Below are positions 1 through 9,190 of a stretch of DNA of 64,000 nucleotides, piece by piece. Below the pieces are notes generated by a model, which was given only the letters and a program-made list of their open reading frames with translations, had not been told where the DNA came from and did no database searches. Location: positions 312,330-376,329 of the forward strand of contig NZ_JADPRT010000004.1 of assembly GCF_015690355.1 (NCBI RefSeq), read 5' to 3'. A program made the position numbers and the translations under genes. The first letter of the stretch is position 1. Each line of letters begins with the position of its first letter. Origin of the DNA: Streptacidiphilus fuscans. Its GTDB lineage: Bacteria > Actinomycetota > Actinomycetes > Streptomycetales > Streptomycetaceae.

Positions 1-515
<515 letters not shown>

Positions 516-531
516 CGCCCGGTCGTTGACG

Positions 532-579
532 ACCGCAGCACCGCAGCACCGCAGCACCGCAGCGCCGCAATGCCGCAGT
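532..579. repeat. 8-bp tandem repeat after guaB1
   Basis: Four perfect copies of accgcagc followed by two degenerate copies (gccgcaat, gccgcagt), starting 16 bases after the guaB1 stop codon. It lies just before the hairpin at 585-634. Confidence 0.75.
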
Positions 580-584
580 ACCTC

Positions 585-634
585 GGAGCCGCTGTCTGCT
601 GACCCCCGCCAGGGGTTGAGCAGACAGCGGCTCC
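585..634. terminator. Perfect 16-bp hairpin between convergent genes
   Basis: Left arm 585-600 (GGAGCCGCTGTCTGCT) pairs perfectly with right arm 619-634; the 18-base loop contains its own cccc/gggg mini-stem. There is no U-tract, as is common in Streptomyces. It sits between the ends of guaB1 and the convergent secreted-protein gene, so it can serve both strands. Confidence 0.85.
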
Positions 635-663
635 CTGCGCATCAGTCGTTCAGCGTGACGACC

Positions 664-1038
664 TCAGTTGCACACGCCCTGCCACTCCATCACGCCGGTG
701 GCCTTGTCATGGATCTGGGGGCAGAGGTACTTGCCCGGGCCGTCGTCGATCCAGCCGGATCCGGCGCCGGTGGACGTCCAGATCGCGTTGTCGTTGGCGT
801 CGTCGATGGAGAACAGGCAGTTGACGCCGGTTCCGGTCGGGAAGAACTCCATCTGGTCGTGGTACCCGCCGTTGACGTAATGCAGCTGGATCTCCTCGGT
901 AGCGGCGCAGCCGCCCCAGTTTCCGTAGTAGGTACCCTCGTTCGCCGCGAAGGCGGGCGTGGACGCGGCGAAGGCGATCGCGGCGCTGGCACCGATGACG
1001 GCGGCGGCGGATCGCAGGGACGTACGGCGAGTCATCAT
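664..1038 (-). CDS. Small secreted protein of unknown function
   Basis: The start is chosen at the ATG at 1038 because GAAGGA lies 8 bases upstream; the open frame extends further but without a better ribosome site. The product is about 124 residues: a classical Sec signal peptide (MMTRR, then a hydrophobic Ala-rich run ending in 'STPAFAANEG', cleavage expected after AFA), then a mature domain of about 95 residues rich in Gly, Asn, Trp and Tyr with cysteines in 'GGCAATEE', 'GVNCLFS', 'YLCPQ' and the terminal 'GVCN'. The four cysteines suggest two disulfides outside the cell. I do not recognise a family. It is a single gene, convergent with guaB1. Confidence 0.7.
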   Translation of the reverse strand: MMTRRTSLRSAAAVIGASAAIAFAASTPAFAANEGTYYGNWGGCAATEEIQLHYVNGGYHDQMEFFPTGTGVNCLFSIDDANDNAIWTSTGAGSGWIDDGPGKYLCPQIHDKATGVMEWQGVCN

Positions 1039-1237
1039 CAAACGCATCCTTCGTCCGGACATGTCGGGAGAACCCTGCGTCCCGTCGGGCCGCAGCGCTG
1101 ACTGCACCGCTTGGGAACGGTCCTGCGCTCCAAGCGGCACGGCCAGCCTGCTGCAGCGGGCCGAGGCAGTCCCGTTTCCCGTACGTATCCGTACAGCCGA
1201 GGCCGAGGCGGAGGCCGACGCCGACGCCGAGTGCGCG

Positions 1238-1948
1238 TCAGCCCAGGGGTGTGAGGAGGCAGCGGCTGGTCATGCCCGTGGTGCGGTCGAGCGCTGCCGC
1301 GGCTGCCGAGTAGGCGTCGGGCAGGTCGCGGAGTTCCCACAGCATGCGGGCGGAGGCCCAGGCGGCGTCGCGTGCGGCGTCGATGCTCCACGAGCCGAGC
1401 AGATGCAGGAGCGGGTCGGCCACGTCCAACTCGGCTGGGAGCGTGAGCAGTTCCTCCCGGACCTGGTCCTCGACGCAGGCCAGGACGTCGTTGACACGGT
1501 GGAAGTCCGCCTCCAGCGCCTGCGGCGGGATGCCGAGGCTGCGGCAGGAGTCGACGACGGACAGCGGCAGGTCGTGCTGGATATGGCTGTTGATTCCGGC
1601 CAGCGCGAACTGAACGGGCCGGATGCCGGGGTGGCGTCGCAGCTCCAGGAGCGGACGCCAGCAGGCCGGCGGTGTGTCGGCGGTGAGCGCGCCGAGGAAG
1701 CGGTCGGCGAAGAGCGTGGAGAGGCGTGCCACATCGACGGGTGAGCGGAACCAGCCCGCGTCGCCGAGGCGGTCGGTGACCGCGTCGGTCACCTGCAGGT
1801 ACACCCCGCCGAACACGCCCACCCCGTCCCCGGGCGGAAGGCCGCCGGTGGCCTCGCCGATCCGGGCCGCCACGACGGTGACGGCGTCGGCGGGCGCGGT
1901 GCTCAGCGCGACGGCGTCCGTGGTTTCCGTGGTGTCGGTGGAGTCCAT
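1238..1948 (-). CDS. DUF5995 family protein
   Basis: A 236-residue protein matching the actinobacterial DUF5995 pattern: a helical protein with the hallmark 'ALAGINSHIQHDLP' near residue 130 and a preceding 'GGVYLQVTDAVTDRL'. The His and Asp in 'SHIQHDLP' are conserved in the family and look like candidate metal or catalytic residues, but no activity is established. The start ATG at 1948 has no strong Shine-Dalgarno, so a leaderless transcript is possible. It stands alone with about 150-200 bp on each side. Confidence 0.7.
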   Translation of the reverse strand: MDSTDTTETTDAVALSTAPADAVTVVAARIGEATGGLPPGDGVGVFGGVYLQVTDAVTDRLGDAGWFRSPVDVARLSTLFADRFLGALTADTPPACWRPLLELRRHPGIRPVQFALAGINSHIQHDLPLSVVDSCRSLGIPPQALEADFHRVNDVLACVEDQVREELLTLPAELDVADPLLHLLGSWSIDAARDAAWASARMLWELRDLPDAYSAAAAALDRTTGMTSRCLLTPLG

Positions 1949-2100
1949 GGCGCAACTGTGCCAAGCAGGTGGGGCGCAGGGGATCCGCCAGGCGGGTGGT
2001 CCAGGTCATCGGCGACGACGGGCGGCTGACGACGCATCACCGCTGCGTCGCCCGAGCTCGTTCCCTCCGGGCCGGTCCAGCTGAGCCCGATGAGGGAGTG

Positions 2101-2955
2101 TCACAGTGCTCCGGCGTCGCGGGCGGTCCAGACGGACGGGTAGATCGGACGCCAGCCGAGCTCCTCGCGCAGCGACAGGTTGTCGGCGATCCCGTCCCAC
2201 GGGTCGGTGACCGGGAGGTCCGCGTTGGCGGGCGGGAAGGTGGTGCCGTTGAGCCGGTGCAGGTCCCAGGCGGTGGTCGGGGCGTCGTCGGCGGCGTTGT
2301 AGTTGCGGCCCTCGACGCCCGGGGTGCGCAGCGCGCGGTAGAGGGCCTGGCCCACGTCGGCGTGGTGCACCATCTGCAGGAGCCGGTGGGCGGGCCAGTC
2401 CGCGATGAAGCGGCCGACGTTCTCCAGGTGCGGGTCGCCCTCGCCGTAGACGAAGGCGAGGCGGACGGTCACCAGCGGCAGTCCGTCCAGCGCGCGCAGC
2501 CCCGCCTCCGCCTCCGCCTTGGAGGTCGGGTAGACGCCCCAGGCCGCGTGGGGCGCGGGGACGTCCTCCGGGTGCGCCGGGCGGCCGTGGCCGGGGCCGT
2601 AGACCAGGTTGGTGCTCGTCTGCACGAAGCGCCGCACACCGGCGTCACGGGCCTCGCGGCCGAGGGCGATCGCGGCGTCCCGGTTCACCGCCCAGGCTTC
2701 CTCGTCGGGCACGCCGCGGAACGCCGCGGCCACGTTGACCACCTGGTCGGCCCCGGCCAGCGCCTTGGCCCGGTCGGCCTCCTCGCGCAGATCCCCCAGG
2801 ACCACCTCTGCGCCCATCGCGGCGAACGCCGCGCCGCGCTGCTCGTCCCGCACCAGGACGCGCACGGTCTCCTCAGCACTCGCCCACTGCACCAGCCGTG
2901 GCACGAACCGCCGTCCGACCTGCCCCGTCGCGCCAGTCACCAGAATCGTGGTCAT
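2101..2955 (-). CDS. NAD(P)-dependent epimerase/reductase (extended SDR)
   Basis: Begins MTTILVTGATGQVGRRFVPR, a Rossmann GxxGxxG nucleotide-binding motif at residues 8-14; the ATG at 2955 follows GGGGAAGG at a good distance, so the longer upstream frame is not used. About 284 residues. 'DLREEADRAKALAGADQVVNVAAA' is the usual second beta-alpha unit, and 'YPTSKAEAE' carries the YxxxK catalytic pair, with the upstream 'TSTNLVYG' serine/threonine. It belongs to the NAD-dependent epimerase/dehydratase family; the substrate is unknown. It is divergent from the XRE regulator at 3101, a common arrangement in which the regulator controls the reductase. Confidence 0.8.
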   Translation of the reverse strand: MTTILVTGATGQVGRRFVPRLVQWASAEETVRVLVRDEQRGAAFAAMGAEVVLGDLREEADRAKALAGADQVVNVAAAFRGVPDEEAWAVNRDAAIALGREARDAGVRRFVQTSTNLVYGPGHGRPAHPEDVPAPHAAWGVYPTSKAEAEAGLRALDGLPLVTVRLAFVYGEGDPHLENVGRFIADWPAHRLLQMVHHADVGQALYRALRTPGVEGRNYNAADDAPTTAWDLHRLNGTTFPPANADLPVTDPWDGIADNLSLREELGWRPIYPSVWTARDAGAL

Positions 2956-3100
2956 CGTCGTCACCTTCCCCTGTTCTTCCCTGCTCGCTTTCCGTTGCGG
3001 GTTCCAGCCTGCGACCTGCGGAACGGATGCGGGAGAGACCTGCTGATCGGGGGATCGGCGATCCCTGGTTACGTCGACGCGGAACGGCGACGATGGAGGT

Positions 3101-3985
3101 ATGGACCGTAGAGAACGCACGGACCGGGCCGCGCTCGCCGACTTCCTGCGCCATGCGCGCACCCGGCTGGCGCCGGCCGACGTCGGTCTGCCCGACGGCG
3201 CGCGTCGGCGTACGCCCGGCCTGCGGCGCGAGGAGGTCGCCTCGCTGGCGGGGATGTCGGTCGACTACTACACGCGGCTGGAGCAGCAACGCGGTCCGCA
3301 GCCGTCCCCGCAGTTGCTCGCCTCGCTGGCCCGCGCGCTGCGGCTCAGCGACGACGAGCGGGACCACCTTTTCCACCTCGTCGGCCACGCGCCGCCGCGC
3401 ACCACGACGGTCGCCGACCACGTCCGGCCGGGGCTGCTGCTGATCCTGGACCGGCTCTGGGACGTCCCGGCGGCCGTGCACTCGGCGCTCGGCGACGTGC
3501 TGGTGCAGAACCCCATGGCCAAGGCCGTCTGGGGCGACATCGACACGAACGATCCGGAGACGCGCAATCTCTTCTGGCGCTGGTTCACCGAGCCCGGCTT
3601 CCGGGACCGGAGCCCCGAGGACGAGCACGAGCGGTTGTCGCGTTCCCACGTCGCGCACCTGCGCGCGGTCGCCACCGCCCGCCCGGACGACCCGCGCGCC
3701 CAGCGGCTGGTGAGGCGGCTGCTGGCGGCCTCGCCCGAGTTCGCCCGGCTCTGGGCCGACCACGACGTGGCGGTCCGGCGGAGCGACGTCAAGACCGTCC
3801 TGCACCCGGTCGTCGGTGCGTTGGAGCTCTGCTGCGAGATCCTGGTGGACGACGGCGGCGACCAGCGCCTCCTCGTCCACACGGCGAAGCCGGGCAGCGT
3901 CACGCAAGAGCGCCTTGACCTGCTGCGCGTCATCGGCCTCCAGGACCTCAGCCGCCCGGAGCCGACGTCCGGCGGACGCGGGTAA
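3101..3985 (+). CDS. XRE-family regulator with MmyB-like ligand domain
   Basis: 294 residues. Residues about 10-80 form a Cro/C1-type helix-turn-helix ('RREEVASLAGMSVDYYTRLEQ' region) preceded by 'RRTPGLRREEV', the signature of the streptomycete HTH-MmyB group. Residues about 110-270 match the MmyB-like ligand-binding domain, with 'VLVQNPMAKAVWGD' and 'LFWRWFTEP'. MmyB regulates methylenomycin genes; most relatives sit divergent from a single oxidoreductase, as here (145 bp from the SDR gene). The likely role is a repressor or activator of that reductase in response to a small hydrophobic ligand. GGAGG lies immediately before the ATG. Confidence 0.85.
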   Translation: MDRRERTDRAALADFLRHARTRLAPADVGLPDGARRRTPGLRREEVASLAGMSVDYYTRLEQQRGPQPSPQLLASLARALRLSDDERDHLFHLVGHAPPRTTTVADHVRPGLLLILDRLWDVPAAVHSALGDVLVQNPMAKAVWGDIDTNDPETRNLFWRWFTEPGFRDRSPEDEHERLSRSHVAHLRAVATARPDDPRAQRLVRRLLAASPEFARLWADHDVAVRRSDVKTVLHPVVGALELCCEILVDDGGDQRLLVHTAKPGSVTQERLDLLRVIGLQDLSRPEPTSGGRG

Positions 3986-4025
3986 ATGCGTGGCTGCGCC
4001 GGTCTGCCGGTGCGAGACTCCCGTG

Positions 4026-4886
4026 GTGACAGGTGCGGTTGAGACGACGATCGAGGCGCGGATCGCGCGCATGGCGCAGCAACTGACGGAGGTTCACGGA
4101 GTCGTCGGGGTGATGCTCGGCGGCAGCCGGGCGCGTGGCGAGGAGCGGCCCGAATCGGACTGGGATCTCGGCGTCTACTACCGCGGCACGCTCGACCTGG
4201 ACGCGCTGCGCGCGCTCGCGGCGGTGGCCGAGCCACGCGCGGAGGTGCCGGGCGTCGAGGTGGCCGGCCCGGGCGGCTGGGGTCCGTGGGTGAACGGCGG
4301 CGCCTGGCTGTCCGTGGACGGCGTCCCGGTGGACTGGATCCTGCGCGACGTGGACCGGGTCCGCCGGGTCTGGGACGAGTGCCGGGCAGGCCGGTACGAG
4401 GTGGGCATCCAGCCGGGCCACCCCCTCGGTTTCTGGTCGCCCTGCCACCCGGGCGAGGTCGCGCTGGGACGCGTACTGGCCGACCCCTCCGGCGAGTTGG
4501 CCGCGCTGCGGGCCGAGACCCGCGACTACCCGGAGCCCCTGCGGCAGGCCCTGCTCGACGCGGCGTGGGAGCCTGCGTTCCTCTGCGCCAACGCCCGCAA
4601 GTCCGCGGCACGTGGCGACGTGCTGCACACCTCCCTCTGCCTGAGCCGTGCGGTCGGCGTGCTGACCCAGTCGCTCTTCGCCCACGCCAGGCGCTGGTAC
4701 CTCAACGAGAAGGGCGCCCTCGCGGTGGCCGCGACACTGCCCGCCGCGCCGCCGGACTTCGCGGACCGCGTCGCCCGACTGCTCGGTGCGGCGGGCACGA
4801 CGGGGGAGCACCTGGCGGAGACGGTCGCAGCGGCGGAGGTTCTGGTCGCGGAGGTGCGGGAGCGGCTTGCGGCGGAAGCGGGCTGA
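4026..4886 (+). CDS. Nucleotidyltransferase-domain protein
   Basis: About 286 residues from a GTG at 4026 (alternatives: GTG 4023, ATG 4071). Residues about 20-45 carry 'VMLGGSRARGEERPESDWDLG', the polymerase-beta-like nucleotidyltransferase core with GGSxxxG and the metal-binding DxD-like 'DWDLG'. A C-terminal helical region (about 180-280) resembles the KNTase-C-like helical bundle of aminoglycoside nucleotidyltransferase relatives. The acceptor substrate is unknown. No strong ribosome site was found, so the exact start is uncertain. The gene ends inside a 16-bp tandem repeat. Confidence 0.75.
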   Translation: MTGAVETTIEARIARMAQQLTEVHGVVGVMLGGSRARGEERPESDWDLGVYYRGTLDLDALRALAAVAEPRAEVPGVEVAGPGGWGPWVNGGAWLSVDGVPVDWILRDVDRVRRVWDECRAGRYEVGIQPGHPLGFWSPCHPGEVALGRVLADPSGELAALRAETRDYPEPLRQALLDAAWEPAFLCANARKSAARGDVLHTSLCLSRAVGVLTQSLFAHARRWYLNEKGALAVAATLPAAPPDFADRVARLLGAAGTTGEHLAETVAAAEVLVAEVRERLAAEAG

Positions 4887-4942
4887 GGGACAGAGCGGCT
4901 GAGGGACAGAGCCACTGAGGGACAGAGCCACTGAGGGACGGA
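4879..4942. repeat. Four 16-bp tandem repeats containing a stop codon
   Basis: Consensus GCxxCTGAGGGACAGA, four copies at 4879-4894, 4895-4910, 4911-4926 and 4927-4942. The TGA at 4884-4886 that ends the nucleotidyltransferase gene is part of copy 1, and the TGA recurs in every copy. Confidence 0.85.
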
Positions 4943-5000
4943 GCGGCCGTACCCGCGGCAAGATGGTCCTGCTCGTCGACGCGGCCGGCGGGGAGGGTGA

Positions 5001-5912
5001 TCAGGTCGCGAACCGCACCGCGTCGCCGACGCGGACCTGACCCGGCCGGACGACCTGCGCGTACACGCCCGCGCACGGTTCGGGGCCCATCGCGTCGAGG
5101 GGGACGACGCGGTTGTGCGCGGCGAGGACGCGCAGTGCGGAGGTGTCGCGGGGCAGGTCGCCGTGGGCGAGGGTGGGGACGGCGCAGCGAGGGGTGCGGG
5201 CGATGACGCGCAGGAGCGGGGAGTCCGGACGGTCCCCGATGCGGAGGTCGCGGCCGAGCCAGTCGTTCTCCACGAACCCGCCCGGCGCGCCGTCGGACAT
5301 GGAGAGCGCCGCGGGGAGCGTCCGGAGGACCAGGTTCGGCCGGTAACGCGCGGCCTCGACCGTGCCGCGCGGGCTCAGCGCGGCGATCCGGTCCAGGGTC
5401 GCGGTGGTGATCAGGTGCAGCGGTGCGAAGTCCACGAAGGTGCGGGGCGCGCCCGGCGGCAGGCCCGCGCCGAGACGGCTGAGGTCGACCGCGACGTCGG
5501 CGTCGACGCCGCCCGTGAGGACCTCGTCCGGGCGGGCACGGTCCAGGCTCGCGTCAGCCGGGGGAGCGTCGGTCAAGGTGACCGCCCGGCCCAGGACGGT
5601 GGAGAGCCGGTCGTTCAACTCCCGTGCGGTGCTGGGCAGGTGTGAGCCGTCGGGGAAGCCGACGAGCACTCCGTCGGCGGCGGTGGACGCGGCGAGTGTC
5701 AGCGCCGCGCGCCACAGTCGCGGGTGTTTGGCGCTGACGACCTTGCCGCTCTCCCGGTCGAGCAGCGCCAGTCGGCGGTCGCCCTCCAGGCCGGACGGGG
5801 AGAGTCGCGCCTGCCGGACGGTCTCGCCGAGCAGGGACTTGACCGGATGGCGCCGGAGCTGCGCCACCGTGGCGAACACGTCGGCAGGGACGTTGGGCTG
5901 ATCACGGCTCAC
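5001..5912 (-). CDS. MOSC-domain protein (MOSC N-terminal barrel plus MOSC)
   Basis: 303 residues from a GTG at 5912. The N-terminal beta-barrel half opens with 'VAQLRRHPVKSLLGE', typical of the MOSC_N domain ('YPVKSC' motif), and 'GLEGDRRLALLD'. The C-terminal MOSC half has 'RYRPNLVLR', 'RTPRCAVPT' and 'GVYAQVVRPGQVRVGD'. The cysteine in 'TPRCAVPT' is the conserved MOSC cysteine. MOSC proteins bind molybdenum cofactor or carry sulfur in Moco enzymes such as mARC-type reductases. The partner and substrate cannot be told from sequence. It is divergent from the PNPOx-like gene at 5994 with only about 80 bp between starts. Confidence 0.8.
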   Translation of the reverse strand: MSRDQPNVPADVFATVAQLRRHPVKSLLGETVRQARLSPSGLEGDRRLALLDRESGKVVSAKHPRLWRAALTLAASTAADGVLVGFPDGSHLPSTARELNDRLSTVLGRAVTLTDAPPADASLDRARPDEVLTGGVDADVAVDLSRLGAGLPPGAPRTFVDFAPLHLITTATLDRIAALSPRGTVEAARYRPNLVLRTLPAALSMSDGAPGGFVENDWLGRDLRIGDRPDSPLLRVIARTPRCAVPTLAHGDLPRDTSALRVLAAHNRVVPLDAMGPEPCAGVYAQVVRPGQVRVGDAVRFAT

Positions 5913-5993
5913 GTACGGCAGTCTGGCGGACCAGCGAGGCCGCGACGACCGAATTGCCGTTCCGCAGGCGAAGGGCGGAGCGAGAATGGGCCC

Positions 5994-6599
5994 GTGGGAA
6001 AAATCTATGAGCGTATCGACGGCAGGCTGCGTGACTTCATCGAGGCGCAGCACATCTTCTTCACCGCGACCGCGCCGCTCTCCGGGGACGGCACGATCAA
6101 CCTGTCGCCCAAGGGGCTGACCGGTTCGTTCACCGTGATCGACGAACGGACGGTCGCCTACCTCGACTTCGCGGGCAGCAACGCCGAGACCGTCGCGCAC
6201 CTGCGCGAGAACGGCCGGATCACGCTGATGTGGTGCGCCTTCCACGGGCCGCCGAACATCGTCCGCGTCCACGGGCGCGGCGAGCCGGTCTTCCGCGACG
6301 ACCCGCGCTGGGCGGAGCTGCTGGGCCACTTCCCGTCCATCGACCCGACGCGGCACGGGCTGCGCGCGATCGTCGTCGTCCACGCCGAGCTGGTCCGGGA
6401 CACCTGCGGCTACGCCGTGCCGTTCATGAGCTACGACGAGGACCGGACGCTGCACGCGTCGCGCTTCGAGCGCGAGACGGACGAGAGCCTGGACGCGTAC
6501 TTCCACAAGAAGGAGCACATCGAGCAGAGCATCGACGGTCTGCCGGGACTGCCGCTGCCGCTCCCGCCGCTGCCTGCGCTCCCCGGACCGGAGGCGTAG
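5994..6599 (+). CDS. Pyridoxamine 5'-phosphate oxidase-like flavoprotein
   Basis: 201 residues from a GTG at 5994. The start 'GKIYERIDGRLRDFIEAQHIFFTATAP' and 'NLSPKGLTGSF' fit the PNPOx-like split-barrel fold of actinobacterial flavin/F420-type proteins. 'HLRENGRITLMWCAFHGPPNIVRVHGRGEPV' forms the central barrel strands. The C-terminus is a Pro/Leu-rich tail ('PLPLPPLPALP'). Such proteins bind FMN or F420; the substrate is unknown and true PdxH activity is unlikely because the PLP-pocket residues are not evident. Confidence 0.75.
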   Translation: MGKIYERIDGRLRDFIEAQHIFFTATAPLSGDGTINLSPKGLTGSFTVIDERTVAYLDFAGSNAETVAHLRENGRITLMWCAFHGPPNIVRVHGRGEPVFRDDPRWAELLGHFPSIDPTRHGLRAIVVVHAELVRDTCGYAVPFMSYDEDRTLHASRFERETDESLDAYFHKKEHIEQSIDGLPGLPLPLPPLPALPGPEA

Positions 6600-6641
6600 G
6601 GCCTGGCGCACGGTCGAACCCTGCGGGATAGGCTCGGCTGC

Positions 6642-6677
6642 GAAGAGATCCAGGAAGAGATCCAGGAAGAGATCCGG
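6642..6677. repeat. Three 12-bp tandem repeats upstream of a GNAT gene
   Basis: Copies of gaagagatccag at 6642-6653, 6654-6665 and 6666-6677 (last copy ends cgg). They lie 35 bases before the GTG start at 6713 in the presumed 5' leader. Confidence 0.8.
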
Positions 6678-6712
6678 ACTGATCCCGCCCGCGAACGACA
6701 GGACGAACGCCC

Positions 6713-7258
6713 GTGTACGCCGTGACCCTCGCCCCCGATGCCGAGCTGCGCCCGCTGGAGCCGTGGCAGGCCGAGGAGTTCCTGGCGCACATGGACCGCG
6801 CCCGCGACAACACGGACCCGTGGATCCCCTGGGCGACCCGCTCCACCGACCTGGCGTCGGCCCGCGCCACGCTCCAGAGCTACGCCGATAAGCAGGCCGC
6901 CGACAGCGGCCGGATCTACGGGATCTGGCGGGCCGGGGTGCTGGTCGGCGGCGTGATGTTCGTGCGCTTCGACGCCGCGACGGGCGTCTGCGAGATCGGC
7001 GTGTGGACCGAGCCCGCCGGACAGGGCGCCGGGCTGATCACGGCGGCGGTGCGGCATCTGCTCGCGTACGCCTTCGAGGAGCGCGGGATGCACCGCATCT
7101 GCTGGTACACCTCGCCGGAGAACCTCCGCAGCCAGGCGGTCGCGCAGCGCGTCGGCATGTCCCTGGACGGAACGCTGCGCGAGGAGTTCCTCTACAACGG
7201 CGTCCGCCACGACACCCAGGTCTGGTCGTTGCTGGCCCGGGAGTGGAAGACCGTCTGA
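6713..7258 (+). CDS. GNAT acetyltransferase, RimJ/RimL type
   Basis: 181 residues; GTG start at 6713 after AGGACG. Begins 'MYAVTLAPDAELRPLEPWQAEEF', and the acetyl-CoA-binding motif A is in 'GVWTEPAGQGAGLITAAVRHLLAYAF', followed by 'RICWYTSPENLRSQAVAQRVG', the signature of the RimJ/RimL group that acetylates protein N-termini or small amines. The C-terminal 'WSLLAREW' is also typical. The acceptor is not predictable. Confidence 0.85.
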   Translation: MYAVTLAPDAELRPLEPWQAEEFLAHMDRARDNTDPWIPWATRSTDLASARATLQSYADKQAADSGRIYGIWRAGVLVGGVMFVRFDAATGVCEIGVWTEPAGQGAGLITAAVRHLLAYAFEERGMHRICWYTSPENLRSQAVAQRVGMSLDGTLREEFLYNGVRHDTQVWSLLAREWKTV

Positions 7259-7405
7259 GCGGGAGCCCGTCCGAGCGAACAGACCGCCGCGCCTTCGTGC
7301 TTGACTTCTCCATCCCCGGCCGCCACCGTACCGCCTGACGCTCCATCAGAACCCGTTGCCCGCTGACCGCACGCAGCCGAGCGCGGCCCGTCAGGAGGGG
7401 AACCG

Positions 7406-9154
7406 ATGGAAGAGGAAGAGTCGCACGCGCCCGTCTTCAGTCGCCGGATGCTGCTCGGAGCAGGCGCCGCAGCGGCGTTGGCGACGGCGGTGCAGTGGAC
7501 CCCGTTCAGCCGGATCCCGGCGGCGAGCGCGGCGACCACGATCACCGCGCCGCCGCAGTTCCCGGCCGGGATCCCGCTGTACCAGCAGACGTTCCAGAAC
7601 TGGTCCGAGGAGATCACGGTCGAGAACCTCTGGACGGCGTCCCCGCGCAGCGCCGCAGACGTGCTGACCCTCGCCAACTGGGCGCACACCAACGGCTGGC
7701 GGCTGCGCGCGCGGGGCGGCGGCTACAGCTGGTCGCCGCTGGTCGCCTCACCGGGCACGCCCGCCAACGAGCTGCTCGTCGACACCACGACCTCGTTGAC
7801 CGGCATCACCGTGAATTCCGGCAGCCCCGCCAGCGTCACCGTGCAGCCGGGCGCGACCATGGACAACGTCCTCGGCACGCTCAAGAACGCGGGCCTGGGC
7901 CTCACCGGCTTCCCGGTCCTCGGCGCGTGCACGGTCGGCGGCGTGCTGGCCAGCGGCGGACGCGGCACCGGCGTGCCCGCGGTGGGGGAGACACCGCCGT
8001 CCGGGCACACCTACGGGTCGGTCAGCAACCTGATCACCAGCCTGACGGCCGTGGTCTGGGACGCCGGGCAGGGCGCGTACGTGCTGAAGACCTTCCAGCG
8101 GACCGACCCGGAGATCCAGGCGCTGTTGGTCAACCTGGGACGGATCTTCGTCACCGAGGCGACGCTGCGCGTCGGGGAGGACCAACGGCTGCGCTGCCAG
8201 AGCTGGTTCAATGTCACGGCCGCCGACCTCTTCGCGCCGCCCGCCTCGGCGGGGTCGCAGTCGCTGGCCTCGTACGTCGCGCAGTCGGGGCGGGTGGTGT
8301 GCATCTGGTTCCCGTTCACCTCCTCGCCGTGGCTGCGGATCTTCACGCCGACCCCGAGCCAGCCGTGGGTCTCCCGCGCGGTGACCGGTCCGTACGACTT
8401 CACCTTCAACGACATCGTGCCGAAGAACGTCTCGGACCTGCTCTCGGAGATCGTCGCGGGCGACGCGTCGGCGACCCCGACCTTCACGGCCGCGCAGATG
8501 GACGCGATCAGCGCGGGCCTGGTCGCCACCGACACCTGGGACATCTGGGGCTGGTCCAGCGACGTCCTGCTCTACGTCCGGCCCACCACGCTGCGGATCA
8601 CCTCGACCTGCTGCAACGTGGTGACCACGCGGGCCAACGTGCAGCAGGTGGTGAGCGACTTCTACGCCGAGTACAGCGCCAAGCTGGCGTCGTACGCGGC
8701 ACAGGGCCTCTACCCGATGAACGCGCCGCTGGAGATCCGGGTCACCGGCCTCGACCAGGCCGCCGACTGCGGCGTCCCCGGCGCGCTCGGCGCACAGCTC
8801 TCGCCGCTGCGGACCCGGCCCGACCACCCCGAGTGGGACACGGCGGTCTGGTTCGACATGACGACGGTGCCGGTCACGCCCGGCTGCCACCAGTTCATGG
8901 GCGAGATGGAGCAGTGGTTCCGCGGCCACTTCACCGGCTCGTACGGGGCGGTCCACAACGAGTGGCCCAAGGAGTGGGCCAACACCCCCTCCGGCGCGTG
9001 GACCGACACGACCGCGATGAGCGGCGCGATCCCGGCCTCCTTCACCGACGGCCAAGCGGCAGGGGACGGTTGGGCCGCGGCGGCGGCGACCTTCGCCGCG
9101 CTGGACCCGAACGGCGTCTTCGGCGGCCCGCTGCTGGACCAGTTGTCGCTCTGA
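7406..9154 (+). CDS. Tat-exported FAD oxidase of the type II cholesterol oxidase family
   Basis: 582 residues. A Tat signal (SRRMLLGAGAAAA, residues 12-24) indicates export of a folded flavoprotein. Residues about 75-260 are a PCMH/VAO-type FAD domain and the rest is the cholesterol-oxidase substrate-binding domain, including 'PLEIRVTGLDQAAD' (440-453) and 'RTRPDHPEWDTAVWF'. Relative to the Brevibacterium sterolicum type II enzyme as I remember it, the Glu-x-Arg catalytic pair is kept (E443, R445), but the histidine that covalently holds FAD is replaced by tyrosine (Y107 in 'RGGGYSWSPL'), and the gating glutamate appears to be V298. It is therefore a non-covalent or altered-chemistry member; sterol oxidase activity is not assured. 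Confidence 0.85.
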   Translation: MEEEESHAPVFSRRMLLGAGAAAALATAVQWTPFSRIPAASAATTITAPPQFPAGIPLYQQTFQNWSEEITVENLWTASPRSAADVLTLANWAHTNGWRLRARGGGYSWSPLVASPGTPANELLVDTTTSLTGITVNSGSPASVTVQPGATMDNVLGTLKNAGLGLTGFPVLGACTVGGVLASGGRGTGVPAVGETPPSGHTYGSVSNLITSLTAVVWDAGQGAYVLKTFQRTDPEIQALLVNLGRIFVTEATLRVGEDQRLRCQSWFNVTAADLFAPPASAGSQSLASYVAQSGRVVCIWFPFTSSPWLRIFTPTPSQPWVSRAVTGPYDFTFNDIVPKNVSDLLSEIVAGDASATPTFTAAQMDAISAGLVATDTWDIWGWSSDVLLYVRPTTLRITSTCCNVVTTRANVQQVVSDFYAEYSAKLASYAAQGLYPMNAPLEIRVTGLDQAADCGVPGALGAQLSPLRTRPDHPEWDTAVWFDMTTVPVTPGCHQFMGEMEQWFRGHFTGSYGAVHNEWPKEWANTPSGAWTDTTAMSGAIPASFTDGQAAGDGWAAAAATFAALDPNGVFGGPLLDQLSL

Positions 9155-9190
9155 ACGGGTGGGTCCAGCGCCGAGGGCGGCGCTCAGCGC

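Noticed and set aside
664..1140. Longer start (1140) for the secreted protein
   Set aside because: The extra 34 residues lack signal-peptide character; the ATG at 1038 has GAAGGA at the right distance and puts the n-region directly before the hydrophobic core.
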